64,000 nt of DNA from Streptomyces corallincola (GCF_019104725.1 NZ_JAHRXF010000021.1:1-64000); one strand, 5' to 3'. Numbered from the stretch's first letter, positions 26,412 to 36,285 are shown. Program-made: numbers and translations. Notes: generated by a model from the sequence alone, not told the origin.

Positions 26412-28025
26412 ATGACGGACACGCAGGCTGTGGACAGCACCGGTACCAACCCCGTGGCACCCGCCCCCGAGGGCGCCCGCACCGCCGCCGACGTGGTCAC
26501 CCCGGAACTGGTGGCCCTGCTGGTGAAGGGGGTCGTCGGATCGGGTCGTACCGCCAGCCACACCCCGTTCACCGGCGCGAAGCTCGCCGACCTGCCCGAG
26601 TCCACGCCCGAGGACGTGGCGCGGGCGTTCGAGGTGGCGCGGGCCGCGCAGGCGGTGTGGGAGCGGGTGCCGGTGGCCCGGCGCGCGGCCGTGCTGCTCC
26701 GCTTCCACGACCTGCTGCTGGAACGGCAGGCCGAGGTGCTGGACCTCGTACAGCTGGAGACCGGCAAGGCGCGGCTGCACGCGCACGAGGAGGTGCAGGC
26801 CGTCGCCGTCGCCGCCCGGCACTACGGCCGCAAGGCTCCGGCCCTGCTGCGCCCCCGGCGGCACACCGGTGCCGTGCCGACCCTCACCAAGGTGACCGAG
26901 CTGCGGCACCCGCGCGGGGTCGTCGGCCAGATCGCCCCCTGGAACTACCCGCTGGAGCTGTCCGTCGGGGACGCGCTGCCCGCGCTCGCCGCGGGCAACG
27001 CGGTGGTCATGAAGCCCGACACCGAAACCTGCCTGACCGCGCTGTGGGCCCGTGACCTGCTGGTCGAGGCGGGGCTGCCCGAGGGCGCCCTCCAGATCGT
27101 GCTGGGCGAGGGCCCGGTGATCGGCCCGGAGGTCGTCCGGCACGCCGACTACGTCTCCTTCACCGGCTCCACCCGTACCGGCCGCGAGGTCGCCCGTGGC
27201 GCCGCCGCCCGGCTGGTCGGCGTCTCCCTCGAACTCGGCGGCAAGAACGCCATGTTGGTGCTGGACGACGCCGACGTGGAGAAGGCCGCCGCCGGAGCGG
27301 TCCGTGCCTGCTTCTCCTCGGCCGGTCAACTGTGCGTCTCCATCGAGCGGTTGTACGTCCACGCCTCCGTCGCGGACGCCTTCCTCGACCGGTTCGCCGC
27401 ACGCACCCGCGCCCTGCGGCTCGGCACCTCGCTCGCCTACGGCGCCGACATGGGATCGCTGGTGGGGGAGCGGCAGTTGGAGACCGTGACCCGGCACGTG
27501 GACGAGGCCGTCGCCAAGGGCGCGACGGTCGTCGCGGGTGGCGTCGCCCGGCCCGACATCGGCCCGTACTTCTTCGAGCCGACCATCCTCGACGGCGTCG
27601 AACCCTCCATGACCGTCTGCGAGGAGGAGACCTTCGGTCCGGTCGTCTCCGTCTACCGCTTCACCGACGACGATGAGGCGGTGGAGCGCGCCAACGCCAC
27701 GCCGTACGGGCTCAACGCCTCGGTGTGGACGGCGAGTCCGCGCCGGGGTCTGGCGATCGCCGCCCGGCTGCGCACCGGCACCGTCAACATCAACGAGGGG
27801 TATGCGCCCGCCTACGGCAGCGTGCGGTCCCCGATGGGCGGCATGAAGGACTCCGGCCTCGGCCGCCGCCACGGCTCCGAGGGCATCCTCAAGTACACCG
27901 AGGCGCAGACCGTCGCCCGGCAGCGGCTGCTGCCGATGGCGCCGTCGCTCGGCATGGACGACGAGAAGTACGCCGCGTTCATGTCCCGGAGCCTGCGGCT
28001 GATGAAGGCGTTCCGCCTCGGCTGA
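26412..28025 (+). CDS. gabD2: Succinate-semialdehyde dehydrogenase (NADP-dependent), GabD2-like
   Basis: A 537-residue aldehyde dehydrogenase expected to oxidise succinate semialdehyde to succinate in GABA or 2-oxoglutarate bypass metabolism. Seen: NAD(P) region IAPWNYPLELSVGDALPALAAGNAVVMKP, general base in SLELGGKNAML, catalytic Cys in FSSAGQLCVSIERL, and EETFGPVVSVYRF. Assignment as GabD2 rests on overall resemblance to the actinobacterial family. A TACCCT box ends 7 bases before ATG 26412, so the transcript may be leaderless. The GMC oxidoreductase follows after 111 bases. Confidence 0.88.
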   Translation: MTDTQAVDSTGTNPVAPAPEGARTAADVVTPELVALLVKGVVGSGRTASHTPFTGAKLADLPESTPEDVARAFEVARAAQAVWERVPVARRAAVLLRFHDLLLERQAEVLDLVQLETGKARLHAHEEVQAVAVAARHYGRKAPALLRPRRHTGAVPTLTKVTELRHPRGVVGQIAPWNYPLELSVGDALPALAAGNAVVMKPDTETCLTALWARDLLVEAGLPEGALQIVLGEGPVIGPEVVRHADYVSFTGSTRTGREVARGAAARLVGVSLELGGKNAMLVLDDADVEKAAAGAVRACFSSAGQLCVSIERLYVHASVADAFLDRFAARTRALRLGTSLAYGADMGSLVGERQLETVTRHVDEAVAKGATVVAGGVARPDIGPYFFEPTILDGVEPSMTVCEEETFGPVVSVYRFTDDDEAVERANATPYGLNASVWTASPRRGLAIAARLRTGTVNINEGYAPAYGSVRSPMGGMKDSGLGRRHGSEGILKYTEAQTVARQRLLPMAPSLGMDDEKYAAFMSRSLRLMKAFRLG

Positions 28026-28136
28026 TGGCCCCCGGCGGTCTCGGGCGGCCTCCGGCGGTCTCGCGCGGTGCCTGGCAGCCCCTGACGGTCCCCTGATCGC
28101 GTACCTCCGCACGCGTCACTCGACGAGGAGAACACC

Positions 28137-30065
28137 GTGCCCGAGCCCGACCACGCCTCCGACCGTGCGTCCGGTGGCGCCCACGACGACGCCTCCGGCC
28201 GCGCGTCCGACCGCGCGTCCGGCGGTGCCCAAGCCCACGCCTCCGACCGCGGTCACGCCTATGACTACGACGTACTCGTCATCGGCTCGGGGTTCGGCGG
28301 CTCGGTGTCCGCGCTGCGCCTCACCGAGAAGGGCTACACGGTCGGGGTGCTGGAGGCCGGTCGCCGCTTCACCCGCGCGACCCTTCCGAAGAACTCCTGG
28401 GACCTGCGCAACTACCTCTGGGCGCCCCGGCTCGGCATGTTCGGCCTCCAGCGCATCCATCTGCTGGGCAACGTCATGGTGCTGGCCGGAGCGGGTGTCG
28501 GCGGCGGCTCCCTCAACTACGCCAACACGCTCTACGTACCGCCGAAAGCCTTCTTCGAGGACCCCCAGTGGCGCGGAATCACCGACTGGCAGGACGAGTT
28601 GAGTCCGTACTACGACCAGGCGCGGCGGATGCTCGGAGTGCGGCTCAACCCCACCACGACCCCCTCCGACACGCATCTGAAGGCGGCTGCCGAGCGGATG
28701 GGGGTCGGTGACACCTTCCATCTCGCACCGGTCGGCGTCTTCTTCGGCGACGGCGAGGACGCCGACGGCTCCGCCCGTGCCCGGCCCGGCGACGAGACCG
28801 CCGACCCCTACTTCGGCGGCGCGGGCCCGGCGCGGCGCGCCTGCGTCGAGTGCGGCGAGTGCATGACCGGCTGCCGCCACGGCGCGAAGAACACCCTCAA
28901 CGAGAACTACCTGTACCTCGCGGAGAAGGCGGGCGCCGAGGTGCATCCGATGACCACCGTCGTGTCCGTCACGGACGACTCACGCGGCGGGTACGCGGTG
29001 CGGACCCGTCCGACGGACGGGCGGCGAGGCCGCAGGCGCAAGGCCAACAGGGGCCAACCGGCCGATGGGGGAAGGCTGTTCACCGCCCGCCGGGTCGTCG
29101 TCGCGGCCGGGACGTACGGCACTCAGACCCTGCTGCACCGCATGAAGGCGGGGCGCCAACTGCCTTACATATCGGCTCGGTTGGGCGATCTCACCCGTAC
29201 CAACTCCGAGGCCCTGGTCGGCGCCCAGACCGACGACCGCCGTTACCGCCGGGCCACCGGTGAGCCGCGCGCCGACTTCACCCGCGGTGTCGCCATCACC
29301 TCCTCGGTCCACCCCGACGCCAACACCCACATCGAACCGGTCCGCTACGGCAAGGGCTCCAACGCGATGGGCGGGCTGTCCATCCTCCAAGTCCCGTACG
29401 CCGAGGGCTCGTCGCGGGTGCTGGGCTGGCTGGCGAACGCGGCCCGGCATCCGGTCCAGGTGGCACGCTCGCTGTCCAACCGGCGCTGGTCGGAGCGGAC
29501 CATCATCGGGCTGGTCATGCAGTCGCTGGACAACTCGCTGACCACGTACCTGAAGCCGGACGGTGTCGGAAAGGGCCTGCTCACCGCCCGGCAGGGCCAC
29601 GGCGCCCCCAATCCGAAGCAGATCCGCGCCGCCTCCGAGGCCGCCACCGCGCTCGCCGCCGAGATCAACGGCTTCGCGGGCAGCAACGTCGGCGAACTCA
29701 TGGGCACCCCGCTCACCGCGCACTTCCTCGGCGGCTGCCCCATCGGTGACTCCCCGGAGACCGGCGTCATCGACCCGTACCACCGGCTCTACGGCCACCC
29801 CGGCATCTCCGTTGTGGACGGCGCCGCCGTCTCCGCCAACCTCGGCGTCAACCCGTCCCTCACCATCACCGCGCAGGCCGAGCGGGCGATGTCGTACTGG
29901 CCGAACAGGGGCGAGGTGGACCCGCGTCCGGCGCCCGGCGCGGCGTACCGGCGGCTGGAGCCGGTCGCGCCGCTGCGGCCCGCCGTCCCGGCGGAGGCGT
30001 TCGGCGCGTTGCGGCTGACGTTCCTGGGGGTGCCGGGGGTGCCGGGGGTGCGGACGGAGGGGTGA
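28137..30065 (+). CDS. GMC-family FAD oxidoreductase with 4-Cys ferredoxin-like motif
   Basis: A 642-residue flavoprotein related to cholesterol oxidase-like ChoD proteins of mycobacteria. The N-terminal 35 residues are an Ala/Ser/Asp/His repeat tail (ASDRASGGA occurs twice). Then FAD-binding VIGSGFGGS (about residue 45), GAGVGGGSLNYAN, and C-terminal GMC motif with NPSLTITAQAERA. Residues 236-246 carry C-X2-C-X2-C-X3-C, which suggests an iron-sulfur cluster inserted into the GMC fold. Substrate unknown (sterol or other alcohol). GTG 28137 follows GAGGAG. Confidence 0.88.
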   Translation: MPEPDHASDRASGGAHDDASGRASDRASGGAQAHASDRGHAYDYDVLVIGSGFGGSVSALRLTEKGYTVGVLEAGRRFTRATLPKNSWDLRNYLWAPRLGMFGLQRIHLLGNVMVLAGAGVGGGSLNYANTLYVPPKAFFEDPQWRGITDWQDELSPYYDQARRMLGVRLNPTTTPSDTHLKAAAERMGVGDTFHLAPVGVFFGDGEDADGSARARPGDETADPYFGGAGPARRACVECGECMTGCRHGAKNTLNENYLYLAEKAGAEVHPMTTVVSVTDDSRGGYAVRTRPTDGRRGRRRKANRGQPADGGRLFTARRVVVAAGTYGTQTLLHRMKAGRQLPYISARLGDLTRTNSEALVGAQTDDRRYRRATGEPRADFTRGVAITSSVHPDANTHIEPVRYGKGSNAMGGLSILQVPYAEGSSRVLGWLANAARHPVQVARSLSNRRWSERTIIGLVMQSLDNSLTTYLKPDGVGKGLLTARQGHGAPNPKQIRAASEAATALAAEINGFAGSNVGELMGTPLTAHFLGGCPIGDSPETGVIDPYHRLYGHPGISVVDGAAVSANLGVNPSLTITAQAERAMSYWPNRGEVDPRPAPGAAYRRLEPVAPLRPAVPAEAFGALRLTFLGVPGVPGVRTEG

Positions 30066-30102
30066 GTCCCAGGAGGGGCGGGTGCGGGGGTGGGGGGTGG
30101 AA

Positions 30103-30148
30103 AAGCGCGAGGACCTGCATCCCCCTCCGAAGGCAGGTCCCGCCGCTT
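30103..30148 (+). other. Conserved-looking RNA hairpin after the GMC gene
   Basis: AAGCG / CGCTT outer stem and GGACCTGC / GCAGGTCC inner stem (30111-30118 with 30133-30140), separated by a 3x3 internal loop, 14-base apical loop. No T tract. May be the 3' end of the GMC transcript or part of a structured RNA running to 30292. Confidence 0.45.
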
Positions 30149-30206
30149 ACCGTCTCTTGATCCGGTAGCAGGTTGGATCGGTGGGGACCCGCAACGGTTG
30201 TACCGG

Positions 30207-30248
30207 CCCGCGCGCTTTCCGTGTGAAGTGGCTCACATTCCGCGCGGG
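30207..30248. promoter_or_regulatory. Nested palindrome containing perfect CRP-like TGTGA-N6-TCACA
   Basis: Outer arms CCCGCGCG (30207-30214) and CGCGCGGG (30241-30248) enclose TGTGA (30222-30226), 6 bases, TCACA (30233-30237). The inner box equals the E. coli CRP consensus and resembles Streptomyces Crp sites, but no gene starts just downstream. Confidence 0.4.
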
Positions 30249-30253
30249 TACGG

Positions 30254-30292
30254 CGAAGGGCCCCGCGGTACCTGAGGCCGCGGGGCCCTTCG
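30254..30292 (+). terminator. 15-bp perfect hairpin
   Basis: CGAAGGGCCCCGCGG (30254-30268) pairs with 30278-30292, 9-base loop. Ends whatever transcript crosses 30066-30292. A further 9-bp hairpin follows at 30299-30328. Confidence 0.75.
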
Positions 30293-30517
30293 TGCGTCGG
30301 CACCGACGGTCAGGGCGGTGTCGGTGCCTCGGAAGCGGCGCCGGGGGGTCGCGCCGCCTGTTCTCGATTTTCCCGGCCCCCGTGCGGACGGGCCGGGCTG
30401 TGTGCCGGGAGCTGCGAGGGGACTCGGGGGGCTGCTCGCGCGTCGGGCGGGAAGCGGGATGAGCGGGGCATCCGCGGGCGTCCGTCCGGCACCGTTCGAC
30501 TGTGCAGTTGTCCCGCC

Positions 30518-30547
30518 GGTCGGCTCCGGGCGTCCCCGGAGCCGACC
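30518..30547. terminator. 13-bp perfect hairpin with 4-base loop
   Basis: GGTCGGCTCCGGG (30518-30530) pairs with 30535-30547, followed by GTTCTCTT. The whole gap 30066-30806 (741 bases) contains four such hairpins and no believable reading frame. Confidence 0.75.
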
Positions 30548-30806
30548 GTTCTCTTGGGTGACCGGGCTGCTGTCCCCTGCCGTCCGGTCACTTACCTGGA
30601 GCGAGGTCCCACGGAGTACGGCACGACCCGTACGCCTCATCGCCCCAGCGAGCCACGCGTGGTTCTTCGGACCCGCCCCTGGCTGGCACGGACACCCCGC
30701 TCAACGAAGCGGTGCGCGGGGCGGTCACGCGCCGTACGGGTGAGAGCGGGACCGAACTCAGATGCGACTCCGGTGCCCGGTCGGACGCGTACCACCGCGG
30801 TCGCCT

Positions 30807-31169
30807 TCAGATGCGGCCCCGGCACAGCTCCAGCAGGGTCATGGCGAGCGGGGTGCCCGGTCGGCCGAGGGCCGCGCGGAAGCGGTCCAGGATCTCCATC
30901 TCGCGGGACAGGTGCACGCGCCGCCCGCCGGACGCGATGCGGGTCTGCTGGACGACGCTGGAGACGGCCATTCGCTCCTGGATGAGGCCGATGATGCGGT
31001 CGTCGAGGACGTCGATGCGGTCGCGGGCGGCGGCGATGGTTGTTTCGGGGGTGGTGGCTTCGGGTGTGGTGTCCGGGGCGGTGGGGGCGTCCGGCGTCGG
31101 TGCCGGGTCCAGGCTGGTGCTGGTGCTGGTGCTGGTGCTGGTGTGGGTGCGGCCGTCGGTGGTGGTCAT
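30807..31169 (-). CDS. Chorismate mutase, AroQ (M. tuberculosis-type)
   Basis: A 120-residue enzyme that rearranges chorismate to prephenate, the entry to Phe and Tyr. The catalytic helix bundle occupies residues about 45-120 (RDRIDVLDDRIIGLIQERM, TRIASGGRRVHLSREME, LLELCRGRI) and closely follows the intracellular chorismate mutase of M. tuberculosis, which is boosted by DAHP synthase. The C-terminus ends at CRGRI, three residues short of that protein. The N-terminus is a Thr/Ser/Pro tail encoded by CTGGTG repeats. ATG 31169. Preceded by a predicted Phe/Tyr attenuator (31237-31361). Confidence 0.9.
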   Translation of the reverse strand: MTTTDGRTHTSTSTSTSTSLDPAPTPDAPTAPDTTPEATTPETTIAAARDRIDVLDDRIIGLIQERMAVSSVVQQTRIASGGRRVHLSREMEILDRFRAALGRPGTPLAMTLLELCRGRI

Positions 31170-31236
31170 CTCGGGGCTCCTCGGGGTGGTGTCGTGGAAC
31201 ACCCCCGGACCGGTGCCTGGCCCCGGACACGACAGA

Positions 31237-31265
31237 CGCCCCAGGGCCTTGTCGGCCCTGGGGCG
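31237..31265 (-). terminator. Predicted attenuator terminator of chorismate mutase
   Basis: CGCCCCAGGGCC (31237-31248) pairs with 31254-31265: 12-bp perfect stem, 5-base loop, placed between the leader-peptide stop (31290) and the chorismate mutase start (31169). No U tract, as usual in GC-rich actinobacteria. Confidence 0.65.
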
Positions 31266-31289
31266 CCTGGGAAAGCGCTTGGCGTCAGC

Positions 31290-31361
31290 TCAAGCAGCTC
31301 GACCGTGGCAACCGGCGGGCCGGATGCCATAGGTAAAGAAGCGGGTCGTCTGCGTGAGCAT
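31290..31361 (-). CDS. Phe/Tyr-rich leader peptide of chorismate mutase
   Basis: A 23-codon reading frame, ATG 31361 to TGA 31290, beginning MLTQTTRFFTYGIRPAG. Phe-Phe (codons 8-9) and Tyr (codon 11) are the end products of the pathway that chorismate mutase opens, and a terminator hairpin follows 25 bases after the stop. A CATACT -10-like box ends 6 bases before the ATG, so the message is probably leaderless. The layout is that of a ribosome-mediated attenuator. Inferred from sequence only; I do not recall it being described. Confidence 0.65.
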   Translation of the reverse strand: MLTQTTRFFTYGIRPAGCHGRAA

Positions 31362-31367
31362 GCGGCC

Positions 31368-31425
31368 AGTATGGCACGGGGCCGCCACCGGGCCGTCGAA
31401 TCGCCCGTTCGGTCCCCGTTAGACT
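31368..31425. promoter_or_regulatory. Divergent -10 boxes for the chorismate mutase leader and guaA
   Basis: Minus strand CATACT (31373-31368) precedes the leader ATG by 6 bases. Plus strand TAGACT (31420-31425) precedes guaA by 40 bases. Clear -35 boxes are not seen for either. Confidence 0.5.
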
Positions 31426-31465
31426 CGGAGGCACAGACCCCCGCCCGACCGCCGGAAGGCACCCC

Positions 31466-33046
<1,581 letters not shown>

Positions 33047-33143
33047 TCCCGCGGGGCTGACGAGCTCCCGGCCGGTCCCGGCAGCCGGACGCGCGGCCGG
33101 TCCCGCCAGGGGCGCGGGCCCCGGCCCGGCGGCTTCTCCGGGC

Positions 33144-33160
33144 GCGGAGGTCACCTCCGC
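33144..33160. terminator. Small hairpin spanning the stop of the PNPOx-like gene
   Basis: GCGGAGG TCA CCTCCGC: 7-bp stem with the stop codon as loop, between convergent guaA and the PNPOx-like gene. Confidence 0.4.
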
Positions 33161-33618
33161 CTGAGCGTGCGCACCGGCGCTCCCGGCCGCCAGACCTGGA
33201 CGACGAGGACCTCGTCGTCCTCGACGGTGGTCCGTACGACCTCGGTCAACTCGGTGCGGAAGAGGTGGAACGGCTGCGGCGGTTCCACCTCTTCCGTGTA
33301 CGCCGACTTCACCGGCCCGTCCGCCACCTCCACCGCCCGCCCCGCGATCCGTACGTCCCCGCCGCCCATCCCCGTGCCCTCCCCGGGGTTGGCGTGCAGC
33401 TCGAACCTCGGGTCCCGCAGCAGGTCCAGGGCCTTCATCGAGCCGGGCATCATGCCGAGCCACAGTTCGCCGCCCCGGAAGTCGGCCTCCAGCCCGGAGG
33501 CGCGCGGGGCGCCGTCCCTGCGGACCGTGGCGAGGACGTGATGACGGAAGGCGCCGAAACGCTGCTCGACCACGGCGGCGAGATCGGGTTCGGCGGAGGT
33601 GAAGGCTGCCCAGTTCAT
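33151..33618 (-). CDS. Pyridoxamine 5'-phosphate oxidase-family protein
   Basis: A 155-residue split-beta-barrel flavin (FMN or F420) binding protein. Seen: HHVLATVRRDGAPRASGLEADFRGGELWLGMMPGS (strands of the barrel), then RFELHANPGEG and a C-terminal strand. The size suits F420-dependent or FMN-dependent actinobacterial reductases rather than true PdxH. The frame is open to 33801, but the upstream part translates a DNA repeat array; ATG 33618 (MNWAAFTSAEPDL) is the natural start. Substrate unknown. Confidence 0.82.
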   Translation of the reverse strand: MNWAAFTSAEPDLAAVVEQRFGAFRHHVLATVRRDGAPRASGLEADFRGGELWLGMMPGSMKALDLLRDPRFELHANPGEGTGMGGGDVRIAGRAVEVADGPVKSAYTEEVEPPQPFHLFRTELTEVVRTTVEDDEVLVVQVWRPGAPVRTLRRR

Positions 33619-33658
33619 GTCCGCAGTCTCACCGGTATACCCGACAACTTCTGTCGTA

Positions 33659-33874
33659 TTTCCCGGCGGGTTTTCCACCCGTTTCCCGGCGGGTTTTCCA
33701 CCGGCACCACCTGGGTGCGTGCCCGAGGGTTCCGGGGCGCGTGCGGACGGGTTCCACGATGCGTGCCGAGGGGTTCCGGGGCGCGTGCCGACGGGTTCCA
33801 CGGTGCGTGCCGAGGGGTTCCGGGGCGCGTGCCAACGGGTTCCACGGCGTGTGCCGACGGGTTCCGTGGGCGCC
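33659..33874. repeat. 22-bp-period tandem repeat array in a divergent intergenic region
   Basis: About nine units of 22 bases. First two units contain TTTCCCGGCGGGTTTTCCAC (33659-33702). Then from 33719 seven units alternate between two forms, GTGCCGAGGGGTTCCGGGGC and GTGCCGACGGGTTCCACGGT, so the higher-order period is 44. It fills most of the 380-bp gap between the PNPOx-like gene and the aldolase-family gene. No spacers, so not a CRISPR. Confidence 0.85.
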
Positions 33875-33998
33875 TTCCCGGACCGTCACCCCGTCCCGGA
33901 TGCGGCCCCGGCCGCACCAGGTGACCCGGCGGTCTGCCATTCCGCCCTGACCGGCGGTAACTTCCGGGCGGTACGGAACTTTCCCCGCTGGAGGACCT

Positions 33999-34793
33999 AT
34001 GCACGGCCCGACCCCACCCCGGCCGCTGCCCACGGACCGGCTCACCTTCGCCATGCCGCCCACACACGCCTCCGTCGAGGACGAGCGGCGCCATCGCAGG
34101 GAACGGCTGGCCGGTGCGCTGCGGATCTTCGCGCACGCCGGGTTCGAGGACGGGGTGTCCGGACACATCACCGCCCGCGACCCCGAGTACAGCGACTGCT
34201 TCTGGGTCAACCCGTTCGGCATGCCGTTCCGGCACGTCACCGCCGGTGACCTCGTCCTCGCCAACGCGGACGGCCAGGTCGTCGAGGGACGCCACCACGT
34301 CAACCAGGCCGCCTTCACCGTCCACGCCCAGGTGCACGCCGCCCGCCCGGACGTCGTCGCCGTCGCGCACTGCCACACCGTCCACGGCCGCGCCCTCGCC
34401 GCCCTCGGTGAACTCATCGAGCCCATCACCCAGGAGAGTTGCGCCTTCTACGAGGACATGGCGCTCTACGACGCCTACAGCGGGGTCACCGTCGATGCCG
34501 AGGAGGGCAGGCGCATCGCGGACGTGCTGGGCACCCGCAAGGCACTGCTGCTGCGCAACCACGGCGCGCTCACCGTCGGGGACTCGGTGGACGCCGCCGC
34601 CTGGTGGTTCCTCTCCCTGGAACGCTGCAGCCAGGTCCAGCTGCTGTCCAAGGCGGCGGGCATCCCGGTGCTGATCGGGCACCGGCAGGCCGTCACCACC
34701 CGCGAACAGCTTGGCGGCGACCTCGTCGCCTGGATCAACCACCAGCCCCGCTGGCAGGAGATCAGCCGCAGCGAACCCGACCTGCTGACCTGA
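33999..34793 (+). CDS. Class II aldolase/adducin-family protein
   Basis: A 264-residue zinc-dependent aldolase-like enzyme (fuculose-phosphate aldolase fold). Seen: GVSGHITARDP, the metal-site histidines in AHCHTVHG, and LLLRNHGALTVG with a further His. Bacterial relatives with this N-terminal extension are often annotated as class II aldolases of unknown substrate, and adducin-like. GGAGG precedes ATG 33999. It stands alone downstream of the 22-bp repeat array. Confidence 0.85.
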   Translation: MHGPTPPRPLPTDRLTFAMPPTHASVEDERRHRRERLAGALRIFAHAGFEDGVSGHITARDPEYSDCFWVNPFGMPFRHVTAGDLVLANADGQVVEGRHHVNQAAFTVHAQVHAARPDVVAVAHCHTVHGRALAALGELIEPITQESCAFYEDMALYDAYSGVTVDAEEGRRIADVLGTRKALLLRNHGALTVGDSVDAAAWWFLSLERCSQVQLLSKAAGIPVLIGHRQAVTTREQLGGDLVAWINHQPRWQEISRSEPDLLT

Positions 34794-35025
34794 CCCCCGC
34801 CCGGCCGCCCCGGCCCGCCGGGACCCAGTCAACGCCGTGGCCGGACCGTCACCCGCACCGACCCGGACCGCCCGCCGCGCACCCCCCTGCGTAGGGCACA
34901 ATTCGCTGTCATCACTGGGGAGTTGCACGGCGACAGGACGGCCCGTCACAGCGGGACGCCGGCCGGGTCCGAGGGGCATGGGAAGGCGGGCGTCGGTCGT
35001 GGCGGTCCAGCAGGCGGGAGAGAGC

Positions 35026-36285
35026 GTGACGACGGGCACCGGCGGCACGCACAGCGGCGGCTGCACCTGTGGGGACTGCCCGCACGGCGCCCGCGAGGGC
35101 CACCGGCGGGCGGTCGCCGCCTTCCTGCGCGCCCGCGACGAGTTCGCCGCCGGACACGGCCTGCCCACCGCCGTCGCCCACTCCGCCTCCGCGTCCCGGC
35201 AGTGGGTCTCCGCCGAACTCACCCAGCGCGCCGAGTCCGTCGCCGCACGCGGCCGGGCCGAGGGCGCGTCCTGGCTCGCCCGGCTCTGGCTGCGCACCGC
35301 CTGCGCGGTGTGGGGCGCCGTCGTCGTCCTGCTGCTCGCCGAGGCGCTGACCGCCGTCGGCGCCGGTTGGGACGCCACCCGCACCGCCGCCCTGCTCGCC
35401 GCGCTCCTCGTCGCGGCCGGTCTGACCACCGCCTCCTGGTTCCACCGGGCACGCGGTGGTGCGCTCGCGCCCGTCATCGGTGAGGACAACCGCATGTCCA
35501 CCTCCCGTACCGTCGCCGCCTGCTGGGTCCTCGTCACCGCCTACGCCGTCCTCCTGCTCTCCGGGCGGCTCGCCGCCGCCTCCGGCCACGCCGAGCGCGA
35601 CGCCCTGATCTCCGGTCTCGACCTCGCGCGCGGGGCGGGCATGGTGACCGTCCTCGCCGTCGTCTGCGGGGTCGCCGTCCTGGTCCGCCGGGTGGTCGGG
35701 CTGCGCGTCCTCGGGCAGCGGCTGCAGAAGGTCCCGGCCGACCGGCCGCGCGCCGCCGACCTCCTCACCGACGACTCCGGCCGCGGTGCCTTCACCGACC
35801 TCCAGTACGCCGTCGTCTGCGCCGTCGCCCTCGTCTTCGCCGCCGTCCGCCTCGCCCGCCGTCCCGACCAGCTCCCCGACCTGCCCTGGGGGCTGGCCAC
35901 GCTGGTGCTGATCTCCGCGGCGACCTACCTGGCGGGGAAGTACGCCGAGGGCGGGCGGCCCGTCGTCCTCTCCGTGGTCCGCTCCCGCGAACCCGGCGAC
36001 CTCGACGGCCCCATCCGCACCGGCGACGACATCGAGATCCGGGGCGCCGGGTTCGTCCCGCCCGGCGCCCAGACCGCCGACCGGCTCGCCCGGACGGTCG
36101 TCCGCATCGGCGCCGTGGACGTGCAGGTCCCGCTCGTCCCCGTCCCCGGCGGCTTCCGCAACCCCACCGACACCACCCTCACCGTCCCCGTCCCGGCCGA
36201 GGTGGAGCCCGGCACGGTCGAGGTCCAGGTCATCACCGCGGCCGGGGTGCCGACCAACCGGTGCGTGGTCGAGATCGCGGAGTGA
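35026..36285 (+). CDS. Integral membrane protein with CxCxxC motif and C-terminal IPT/TIG-like domain
   Basis: A 419-residue protein of unknown function. It begins with a short GGCTCGDCPHG motif (CxCxxC, possible metal site), then a helical segment, about five transmembrane helices (AVWGAVVVLLLAEALTAV; AACWVLVTAYAVLLLSG; MVTVLAVVCGVAVLV; YAVVCAVALVFAAV; ATLVLISAATYLAG) and a C-terminal beta-rich region (GDDIEIRGAGFVPPG, TLTVPVPAEVEPGTVEVQVITAAG) that reads like an IPT/TIG immunoglobulin-type fold. GTG 35026 is chosen because GGGAG lies 6 bases before it; GTG 34999 and ATG 34978 are other options. Confidence 0.7.
   Translation: MTTGTGGTHSGGCTCGDCPHGAREGHRRAVAAFLRARDEFAAGHGLPTAVAHSASASRQWVSAELTQRAESVAARGRAEGASWLARLWLRTACAVWGAVVVLLLAEALTAVGAGWDATRTAALLAALLVAAGLTTASWFHRARGGALAPVIGEDNRMSTSRTVAACWVLVTAYAVLLLSGRLAAASGHAERDALISGLDLARGAGMVTVLAVVCGVAVLVRRVVGLRVLGQRLQKVPADRPRAADLLTDDSGRGAFTDLQYAVVCAVALVFAAVRLARRPDQLPDLPWGLATLVLISAATYLAGKYAEGGRPVVLSVVRSREPGDLDGPIRTGDDIEIRGAGFVPPGAQTADRLARTVVRIGAVDVQVPLVPVPGGFRNPTDTTLTVPVPAEVEPGTVEVQVITAAGVPTNRCVVEIAE

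Noticed and set aside
30222..30237. TGTGA-N6-TCACA as a proven Crp operator
   Set aside because: It lies within a larger hairpin and no gene begins downstream, so it is kept only as a weak candidate.
30233..30743. Small open frames on both strands between the GMC and chorismate mutase genes
   Set aside because: They cross perfect hairpins, have no ribosome sites and show no protein-like composition.
33719..33874. Possible CRISPR array
   Set aside because: The 22-bp units are directly contiguous with no spacers, and no cas genes occur in the window.
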